DNA of 64,000 bases from Capra hircus (Eukaryota; Chordata; Mammalia; Artiodactyla; Bovidae), in assembly GCF_001704415.2 (NCBI RefSeq), contig NC_030826.1, positions 35,025,324 to 35,089,323 on the forward strand, in the 5' to 3' direction. Numbering within the stretch: the stretch's first letter is position 1; each line of letters opens with the position of its first letter. The notes beneath the pieces were generated by a model. That model ran no database searches. It saw nothing but the letters and a program-made list of their open reading frames with translations, and was not told the DNA's origin. The position numbers and the translations under genes are program-made. Of this stretch, positions 56,080-64,000 are shown one piece after another.

Positions 56080-56215
56080 TTGGAACAAATGCACGGTATT
56101 GTATATCCATTACGGTATCATTCAGAGTATTTCACTGCCCTAAAAATCCTCTGTGCTCTCTCTGCTCGACATTCCCAGCCCCTGGCAACACCGTCCTCTT
56201 ACTGCCTCCATAATC
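56080..56215 (-). repeat. Diverged L1-like fragment
   Basis: CACTGCCCTAAAAATCCTCTG and CCCAGCCCCTGGCAACA are words of old antisense L1 3' regions. No frame. Confidence 0.5.
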
Positions 56216-56350
56216 CGCCCTCCCCAGCACAGCTTCTAGCTGGGCTCACACCAGACATAGCGTCTCAGACTGGTTTTCTGATCTTTGTTTTCTGTTTGAA
56301 GCTGTCTTTTCACCCCCATATCACTCAGAGAATGTTATTCCAATGAGATA

Positions 56351-57349
56351 GACTTTGTTGCATAAAAGCCTTGTTGATCACCCAACATTCCCATGCTTAG
56401 AAGTACCTAAGATTTTTTTTTACTATGATAATAGTTCTAAGGATTGCATTTCTGAATTATCAATACATTTATGAGTCATTCAAACTCATTAAATTAGTAT
56501 ATATATGATTGCATATTTTTAAAATTATTAAAAATAAATCTGTTTGAAATACATTTTTAATAGAGTGAATACTTTTTCCTTTTATTGTCTTTTTACATGT
56601 ATCCAAAGATGACCATGACTAATTGCTAGGAAGAGAAATGATTCAATTAATAGATCTATTCCTAGTTTGTATTTCTTAGATATTAGCACAGATACCTTGT
56701 TCAGATGAGAATCACTTATTCATTCAATTCCTTCCCAATTACATAACCAAGTATCACAAGAAAGGTTGGGTAACCTATCAGCTAACAACTTGATTAGTGT
56801 TTCCTTCAATCCTGTTGAAAGTACACAGTGGGAAGCTTTCAAGCAGGTTTATGAGAATCCTTTTTCAGTGTCTGGGGAGTAGGACAAAAGCATCCCCAGG
56901 CTCAGGAACTGAGCAGTTTCTCTTTCACTGAGAAAGTTTTGCTTAACCTGATGTTCTTGACAGGCTAGGGAAATATGCAACTCTGTCCATCTTATTCTGC
57001 CTTCATGTATGTGGCATTCTGTTTCAATAAAGAGTTCTTACTATAGGATGTTCTTGAAGTGCATTTCCTTTAAATCTGTATATTAGCTTATTCTGCTCGT
57101 GGAATATAATTGGCATCTTCATCCCTCCATGCCTGGCCCACCAGCCTGGTCTGATTCTCTGACAGTCAAGACTTATTTCAATGTTCACTGTAAGAAAAAC
57201 AGGTGTTTGTGTTGAGAGGAGGCTCACAAACCAGGGCTCACCAAACTGCAGGATGCATCCTGCAAGTAGCCTCACCAAGATCAGAATAAGATGGAGCTGG
57301 GGTGAGCAAAGTTCCTATATACGTCCAAAAAGGGAAAGGACGCCCCGGA
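56351..57349. other. No recognised feature
   Basis: AT-rich DNA (56400-56600), then mixed sequence. No gene or named repeat that I can support. Confidence 0.4.
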
Positions 57350-57455
57350 CTGTCCAGTGGTTTAAGACTCCACACTTCCACTGCAGGGGGCATGGGTTTG
57401 ATCCCTGGTAATGGAACTAAGATCTCATAGGCTAGGGGGCACAGCCAAATAAAAG
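57350..57455 (+). mobile_element. CHR-type SINE fragment
   Basis: GACTGTCCAGTGGTTTAAGAC and GGGTTTGATCCCTGGTAATGG mark a tRNA-derived SINE. Edges approximate. Confidence 0.75.
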
Positions 57456-57529
57456 GTGGGGGAAGATCAAATGCAACTTCTCATTAAGCCGCTGAACGTG
57501 CAAGGATGCATTATTGTCTAGAACTCCAG

Positions 57530-57660
57530 GATATTTTAACAGCTTTATTGAGGTGTCATCAGCGTATGACAGATGCATGCATTTAAAGAGTCCAGTTTGA
57601 CATTGTTGGAAACACATGTCCCCCATCAAGATAATGGATGCATCGTCAATGAGAAATTAC
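57530..57660 (-). repeat. Diverged L1-like fragment
   Basis: AGCTTTATTGAGGTGTCATC and ATGCATTTAAAGAGTCCAGTT follow the order of an antisense old L1 3' end. Confidence 0.5.
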
Positions 57661-57676
57661 TCACGGGCCAATCTAA

Positions 57677-57890
57677 TAGGGGGCTTCTGTGGTGGCTCAT
57701 ATGGTAAAGAATCTGCCTGCAATGTGGGAGACCTGGGTTCAGTCCCTGGGTTGGGAAGATCCCTTCAAGAAGGAAATGGGAACCCACTCCAGTAACCCTG
57801 CCTGGAGAATTCCATAGATAGGGGAGACTGGCCAGCTACAGTCCATGGGATCACAGAGAGCTGGACACGACTGGGTGACTAACACACACA
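57677..57890 (+). mobile_element. Bov-tA SINE
   Basis: tRNA-derived head, BovB-derived tail and (CA)n end. CAATCTAA at 57669-57676 and 57891-57898 is the target-site duplication. Confidence 0.93.
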
Positions 57891-57931
57891 CAATCTAAGC
57901 AGGAAGTGGAAAATTTAATTTGAGCCAACTT

Positions 57932-59554
57932 AATATTAAGAAGAGGTGGCAAGAATACACAGAAGAACTATACAAAAAAGATCTTCATGACCCAGATAAT
58001 CATGATGATGTGATCACTAATCTAGAGCCAGACATCTTGGAAAGTGAAGTCAAGTGGGCCTTAGAAAGCATCACTACGAACAAAGCTAGTGGAGGTGATG
58101 GAATTCCAGTGGAGCTGTTTCAAATCCTGAAAGATGATGCTGTGAAAGTGCTGCACTCAATATGCCAGCAAATTTGGAAAACTCAGCAGTGGCCACAGGA
58201 CTGGAAAAGTCAATTTTCATTCCAATTCCAAAGAAAGGCAATGCAAAAGAATGCTCAAACTACCGCACAACTGCATTCATCTCACATGCTAGTAAAGTAA
58301 TGCTCAAAATTCTCCAAGCCAGGCTTCAGCAATACGTGAACCGTGAACTCCCTGATGTTCAAGCTGGTTTTAGAAAAGGCAGAGGAACCAGAAATCAAAT
58401 TGCCAACATCCGCTGGATCATGGAAAAAGCAAGAGAGTTCCAGAAAAACATCTATTTCTGCTTTATTGACTCTGCCAAAGCCTTTGACTGTGTGGATCAC
58501 AATAAACTGTGGAAAATTCTGAAAGATGGGAATACCAGACCACCTAACCTGCCTCTTGAGAAACCTGTATGCAGGTCAGGAAGCAACAGTTAGAACTGGA
58601 CATGGAACAACAGACTGGTTCCAAATAGGAAAAGGAGTACATCAAGGCTGTATATTGTCACCCTGCTTATTTAACTTATATGCAGAGTACATCATGAGAA
58701 ACGCTGGACTGGAAGAAACACAAGCTGGAATTAAGATTGCCGGGAGAAATATCAATAACCTCAGATATGCAGATGACACCACCCTTATGGCAGAAAGTGA
58801 AGAGAAGCTAAAAAGCCTCTTGATGAAAGTGAAAGAGGAGAGCGGAAAAGTTGGCTTAAAGCTCAACATTCAGAAAACGAAGATCATGGCATCTGGTCCC
58901 ATCACTTCATGGGAAATAGATGGGGAAACAGTGGAAACAGTGTCAGACTTTATTTTTTGGGGCTCCAAAATCACTGCATATGGTGATTGCAGCCATGAAA
59001 TCAAAAGACTCTTACTCCTTGGAAGAAAAGTGATGACAAACCTAGATAGTATATTCAAAAGCAGAGACATTACTTTGCCGAGTAAGGTCCGTCTAGTCAA
59101 GGCTATGGTTTTTCCTGTGGTCATGTATGGATGTGAGAGTTGGACTGTGAAGAAGGCTGAGCACAGAAGAATTGATGCTTTTGAACTGTGGTATTGGAGA
59201 AGACTCTTGAGAGACTCTTGGACTGCAAGGAGATCCAACCAGTCCATTCTGAAGGAGATCAGCCCTGGGATTTCTTTGGAAGGAATGATGCTAAAGCTGA
59301 AACTCCGGTACTTTGGCCACCTCATGCAAAGAGTTGACTTATTGGAAAAAACTCTGATGCTGGGAGGGGTTGGGGGCAGGAGGAGAAGGGGACAACCGAG
59401 GATGAGAATGCTGGATGGCATCATGGACTCGATGGACGTGAGTCTGAGTGAACTCCAGGAGATGGTGATGGACAGGGAGGCCTGGTGTGCTGTGATTCAT
59501 GGGGTCGCAAAGAGTCGGACATGACTGAGCGACTGAACTGAACTGAACTGAGTG
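57932..59554 (+). mobile_element. BovB LINE, reverse transcriptase to 3' end, lightly broken
   Basis: The protein sequence runs from before the reverse transcriptase fingers to the natural C-terminus in three overlapping frames: 57920-58300, 58162-58593 and 58526-59524. Only two small indels, near 58208 and 58527, separate them. The palm motifs LRYADDTTLM (near 58763) and FIDSAKAFDCV (near 58462, where the fourth residue is Ser and not Tyr) are present. The endonuclease part is missing, so it could not move on its own. A weak AACTT pair (57927-57931 and 59555-59559) may be the duplication. Ends with ACTGAACTGAACTGA. Confidence 0.93.
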
Positions 59555-59694
59555 AACTTGAGGATTATAACCCAGAAGACAGGTTCTCAAGTCTCTGAGA
59601 ACTGTTCTGAAAAGGTGAGGGAAGAGAATTAGTGTGAATATTGATGAAGGGTTATGTTCTCCCTGCTATTCAGGAGGAACAGATGCCTTAAAGG

Positions 59695-60410
59695 TTTTAG
59701 TGTTTTTTTTAAGTGTGTGAAGGGTGAGAATCCAGGTTCGCAAAATGTTTCTCCTGAAAATATTTAACTGTGGGCCAGTTCTGCCAGATTTCCCAGAGCA
59801 CAAAGTGCCTTATCCTGATGGTTGTCCGAATTCCTTTCAGGGTGTCCTGTAGGTCAGTGACTGCAGTGTTGATGACACCATTCCTGTAGAGCTGGGTGGT
59901 GGGAAATTTTCTTCATGTTACAATCCCTCCCTTTGGTCTTAATTTTGACCGAGATTTGGGAGGCATTTGGTGAGCAATTTGTCCTAAGGTCCTAGGAATG
60001 CTCATTCCCACGTGGGGCGAGGGTTTCATTGATGGGCCACTCAACCTACTGTTACCAGACTAGCCCTGTTAACAGTAGCCCAAAGCCTTGGGCTGTGTGT
60101 CCTACTGGTCAGTGATAGTCCAGGAAATGGTTCCTTCCATGGCTTTTCCCCATACCTAGAATTACACTGTTACAATCACTGATCTTATAGAACTATGTAT
60201 TTGATTAATTGTTTCGGGTCTCCTGTTCATTATTTTTATGGGAGGCTCAGTCACACATTCAGTAATGCAAGAAACAATAATCTTGGAAAACAGACCGATT
60301 ACAAGTCATATAGCTAATGATGTTAATAAGGTCACAAGTGTTTAAGCTGAGAACTTCCTTTAGTTGCAGCCCTGTGGTTGGCTGACCAGTCTGTTCTGCA
60401 CTACCCACTA
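59695..60410 (-). repeat. Fragment of the LTR-B/C element body
   Basis: Matches 39180-39860 in order: CAGTTCTGCCAG, CCAGAGCAC, TTTCAGGG, GCTCATTCCCA, GGCCACTCAA, TAGAATTACACTGTTAC, TCAGTCACACATT. It seems to go on after the SINE, to about 60840. No LTR is attached here. The strand is that implied by the LTR-B/C element. Confidence 0.65.
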
Positions 60411-60726
60411 TCTCTTTTTTTCTTTACTATTTACTTATGACTGCACTGGTTCTTTGTTGCTTTCCATTGGCTTCTCCCTGGTTGTGGGGAGCAGAGGCTG
60501 CTCTTCCTTGCGGGGCATGGATTTCTTACTGTGGTGGCTTCTCTTGCTGCAGTGCATGGACTCTAGGGTGTTAGAGCTTCAGTAGTCGCAGCAAGTGGGC
60601 TCAGTAGTTGTGGCGCAGGGGCTTAGTGGCTCCATGGCCTGTGGGATCTTCCCAGACCAGGGATTGAACCCATGTCCCCTGCATTGGCGGGTGGATTCCT
60701 ATCCACTGCACCACCAGGAAACTCTG
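60411..60726 (-). mobile_element. CHR-type SINE, long form, minus
   Basis: The reverse complement starts GAGTTTCCTGGTGGTGCAG, has the long middle part with GCTGCGACTACTGAAGC-like sequence, and ends in a T-rich (sense A-rich) run near 60413. Confidence 0.8.
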
Positions 60727-60971
60727 CAATCACTGTCTTTGAGGGAAATGACATGGACTTGTCCTTAACACTCACCAAAGCTGCACGTACAAGGTAAGTG
60801 GTGGTCACCGTGACCCCTTACAGGATTGAGAAAGGAATGTTATTTTCCAGGAGTTACCCTAATCCTAACCTCCATGACACAGCATTTCATTCCCACTAAG
60901 ATGCTAGAATTGAAAAGACAGACAATGATAAGGGGGAAAGTTGGAATATTCAAACATGGCTAGTGGGAATG

Positions 60972-61092
60972 TGAGAAGGAAATGGCAACCCACTCCAGTA
61001 TTCTTGCCCGGAGAGTCCCTGGGACGGAGGAGCCTGGTGGGCTGTCATCTATGGTGTCGCACAGAGTTGGACACGACTGAAGAGATTTAGCA
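60972..61092 (+). mobile_element. BOV-A2 SINE monomer in L1
   Basis: Single monomer with a short AGC-containing tail. AGTGGGAATGTGA (near 60961-60973) recurs as AGTGGGAATGTGA near 61101-61113, the target-site duplication. Edges are set to within about ten bases. Confidence 0.88.
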
Positions 61093-61487
61093 GCAGGAGC
61101 AGTGGGAATGTGAAAGGATGCCACCATTTTGGAAATTAGTTTGGCAGGTTCTCAAAATGCCAAACATGGAGTCACCACATGACTCAGTACTTACACTCCC
61201 ACATATAAACCTGAGAAAGGAAAACATGTCCACAGAAATACTTGTACATGAATGTTCATAGCAACACAATTCACAACAGCTGAAAGGTAGAAATCACCCA
61301 AATGGCCATCCACAGGTAAATAGAGAGCAGATACACATACTGTGGGCCATCCACAAAATGGTATATTACTCAGCCATGAAGAGGGGTGGAGCAGTGACAC
61401 TCCCTGCACTGTGGTCTCATTCAGCCTTGAACACACTCGCCTTGGACATACAATGCTCACTGAGAGAAGCCAGGCACAGGAGGATGC

Positions 61488-61864
61488 TGTCTGGGAATGC
61501 TTGGGCTGCCATAGCAAAATAGCAGGTCAGGGGCCTCAGCAACAGAAATGTATTTCCTACAGTTCTGGAGACCAGAAATCTGAGATGAGGGTGTCAGGAT
61601 GGTCAGGCTCTGGTGAAGCTCTGTTCTTGGTGGGGGACTGTGTCTTCATTGTGTCCTCACATGTAGGAAGGACTGAGAGGGCTCTCTGGGAGTCTGTTTT
61701 TATTTTAATGAGAACACTGGTTCCATTCATGGGGGCTCCTCTTTCATGACCTCATCACCACCTCAAGGCTCCACCTCCTCATACTATCACCTTGGGGGTT
61801 AGGATTTCAACATGTGAATTTCAGAGGGACACAAACACCCAGCCCAGAATAACCACAAATTGTC
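61488..61864 (+). repeat. MLT1-like (MaLR) LTR in L1
   Basis: GGGCTGCCATAGCAAAATA, TTCTGGAGACCAGAAATC, GTGTCCTCACATG, GGGGGTTAGGATTTCAACATG and the CACAAACACCCAGCCCA end are the landmarks of this old LTR class. It lies between two L1 blocks. Confidence 0.75.
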
Positions 61865-62019
61865 TGATTCTATTTACAGGAAACATCCAGAACAGGCAAA
61901 TCTAGAGACAGGAAGCATGTTAGTGATGTCAAATACTGGGGGAGGGGAAGGGTAACAGGAAGTGACTGCTCATGGAGATTCATCTGGGATCTCATTTGGG
62001 GATGAGAATGTTCTGGAAC

Positions 62020-62320
62020 AAGTTTGTGATTTGTCTTTTGATTTGTCTTTCACAGAGTAGAAATTTTTTATTTTATTAAGTCCAGGAAATCCTTTGCTTT
62101 TCTTTGTGGATTACCTTTTTGCGTTGTGTGTTAATACTCCAAAGCTCATGATGCACACGGCCAAACCCAAACTCATGTCACTTTTCTCCTATAAATTGAA
62201 TAGTTTGTATCTAAAATTTGTCTGTGAATGACTGAATGAATTTGGTGTGAGTTGTGACGTTTACATCTACATTCATTTCATTCTGCATGGTTTCCAATTA
62301 ACTGTTCCTTAACTATCTTT
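62020..62320 (-). repeat. Old L1 3'-region fragment, antisense
   Basis: Parallels 8540-8620 and 9590-9680 (TGTGGATTACCTTTTTGCGTTGTG, CTACATTCATTTCATTCTGC, AACTGTTCCTTAACTATC). In both places a BovB lies next to it. Confidence 0.6.
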
Positions 62321-63180
62321 AAAAAGTAAAGACATCACTTTGCTGACAAAGGTCCATATAGTCAACACTATGGTCTTTCCAGTAGTCAAGTATGGATGTG
62401 AGAGTTGGACCATAAAGAAGGCTGAGTGCTGAAGAATTTATGCTTTTGAACTGTGATGCTAAAGAGACTCTTGATGAAGGTGAAAGAGGAGAGTGAAAAA
62501 GCTGACTTCAAACTCAACATTCAAAAAAACAAGATCATAGCATCTGGTCCCATCACTGTATGGTGTATAGATGGGGATACAATTGAAACAGTGAAAGACT
62601 TTATTTTCTTTGGCTACAAAGTCACTGAGGACAGTGACTGCTGCCATTAAATTAAAAGATGTTTGCTCCTTGGAAGAAAAGGTATGACAAAACTAGACAG
62701 CATATTAAAAAGTAGAGACATTACTCTGCCAACAAAGGTCTGTATAGTCAGAGATATGGTTTTTCCAGTAGTCATGTATGGATCTGAGAGTTGGACCATG
62801 AAGAAGGCTGAGTACTAAAGAATTAATGCTTTCGAACTGTGGTGTTGAGAAGACTCTTGAGAGACCTTGGACAACAAGGAAATCAAACCAGTCAATCCTA
62901 AATCAGGAAATCAACCCTGAATATTCACTGGAAAGACTGAAGTTGAAGTTGAAACTCCAATCCTTTGGCCACCTGATTTGAAGGGCCGACTCATTGGAAA
63001 AGACCCTGAGGCTGGGAAAGATTGAGGGCAGGAGAAGAAGAGGACGACAGAGGATGAGATGGTTGGATAGCACCACTGACACCATGGATGTGAACTTAGG
63101 CAAACTCCGGGAGAGAGTGAGGGACAAGGAGGCCTGGCAGGCTGCAGTCCACGGGGTTGCAAAGCATTGGACGTGACTTA
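62321..63180 (+). mobile_element. BovB LINE fragment with an internal duplication
   Basis: The order is unusual: 62321-62460 holds the region after the palm (CATCACTTTGCTGAC to GAACTGTG), then 62463 jumps back to a more upstream part (frame 62453-62650) and runs forward again through the same region at 62700-62860 to the C-terminal part at 63176. Frames are heavily broken. See the duplication finding. Confidence 0.85.
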
Positions 63181-64000
63181 GGTGGGTCGCTGGGTCTCTG
63201 ACTCTGTGTGGGGTTAGAAGTGGTGGGGGATCTTGGGGTCCTGGAATCTGAGGGGCCCTCTACTGGGGAGGGGTAGAAGACCCTAGGTGGTAGTTAGCTG
63301 AGTCCAAGGCCCTCCTGGGTATGAGGCATCCTAGCCCCCATGCATCACCAAGAGGCCAGCTCCCTCCTCCCCTCAGCTCCCAGCCCTAGTGCCTGCTTCT
63401 GAGAAATTCCCTAGGGTGGGGTCCTGGTGCTGGAAGTGCCTCCATGCTGTGGTTCCTGAGTTTCCAGGAAGGATAGAGGAGTGAGGGGAGACTTGTCCAC
63501 AGAAAGGGAGCTTCTGCAGAATAAAGCCTGGGGCTATTGCACCCCCACACTATCTCTGGGCAGGACCGTGAGGCTGAGGCTCCTTTCCCTCCCAAAACAC
63601 ACAGGACACGCAGGGCACTGGTCACTGGACCCACACATAATACTGAAACCTCCCACACAGGCCCACTGAGTGAGAGACACCATTTAAAGACTATTAATGG
63701 AGGGAGGGCAGGCTGGGGGAGGTAAATGTGGGGTGGGGAGAGTTGGACAATCATCCAAGGACAGTCTCCCTGCACTGACCCCCCCTCCCACCCAGGTAGA
63801 GGTGACCCTTCAAGTCAGAACCTTTATGTCTCAGACGCCCACATCCTGGGCCTTTGGAGGACAAATACTTGAGCACTCTCAGTACTTGCCTACATCTGCT
63901 GCATTAAGGCCTGCCCTGTCTTCTTCATGGCCAAGTTCTCACTCCTCCCATCAGGGCTCTTAATGGGATGAGGGTGTCTATGGCAAGACTGGAGGCCATG
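63181..64000. other. No recognised feature
   Basis: GC-rich, single-copy looking DNA. Open frames of 60 to 130 codons on both strands have no domain. I cannot support a gene here, though it may flank one beyond the window. Confidence 0.35.

Larger units (their letters stand above)
60860..62000 (+). repeat. L1 LINE 3' region, split by BOV-A2 and an MLT1-like LTR
   Basis: Blocks about 60860-60971, 61104-61487 and 61865-62000 are in L1 3' order: CACCATTTTGGAAA, GTTCATAGCAACACAATTCACAACAG, CAAATGGCCATCCACAGG, GAGAAGCCAGGCACA, then ACATCCAGAACAGGCAAAT and GATGAGAATGTTCTGGAA. No frame remains. Confidence 0.8.

Noticed and set aside
57677..57890. Possible tRNA genes at SINE heads
   Set aside because: The heads keep traces of RNA polymerase III boxes but do not fold into a complete tRNA; they are tRNA-derived SINEs.

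Overview
The window is ruminant nuclear DNA, most likely a bovid (Bos or Bubalus type). The evidence is the abundance of BovB (RTE-class) LINE copies, BOV-A2 and Bov-tA SINEs, tRNA-derived CHR-type SINEs and several endogenous retroviruses. I see no intact host protein-coding gene and no functional RNA gene. The two host-derived genes I recognise are both broken: an ADAM-family gene without introns (27602-30068, minus) and a processed copy of SKA3 (36881-39122, minus).

Layout. 1-8640: mostly old, poorly recognisable DNA with L1 3'-end fragments, old LTRs and three SINEs. 8641-12560: two separate BovB copies on the minus strand. 12566-23950: an old L1 ORF2 fragment (plus) split at 13230/22711 by ERV-1, a 9.5-kb minus-strand gammaretrovirus-like provirus with both LTRs, primer-binding site, decayed gag, pro, pol and env, and polypurine tract. 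A BovB fragment sits in its env. 24184-25383: a solo LTR carrying two SINEs. 27602-30068: the ADAM pseudogene, itself split by a BOV-A2. 32180-54003: a nested retroviral complex. LTR-A with a truncated body (32180-33780) is followed by a longer element of the same family between LTR-B (34242) and LTR-C (ending 54003). That element's body was hit by two BovB copies and the SKA3 retrocopy. LTR-C was hit by ERV-2, a second gammaretrovirus-like provirus (44150-51668, plus), and by a 2.2-kb BovB (51710-53869). 54250-64000: another solo LTR, several SINEs, a BovB whose reverse transcriptase is broken mainly by two small indels (57932-59554), a further fragment of the LTR-B/C element body, L1, an MLT1-like LTR and a rearranged BovB.

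Relationships. ERV-1 and ERV-2 have clearly related leaders, gag and pol, but different LTRs, different primer-binding sites and different types of env, which suggests env exchange in this lineage. Target-site duplications read from the sequence give a relative order of insertion at many places. The best small discovery is a 26-nt 5' piece of U6 snRNA flanked by a 16-bp target-site duplication (23476-23533). I found no evidence of a new coding system; the interest lies in the nesting, the retrocopies and the retroviral mosaicism.
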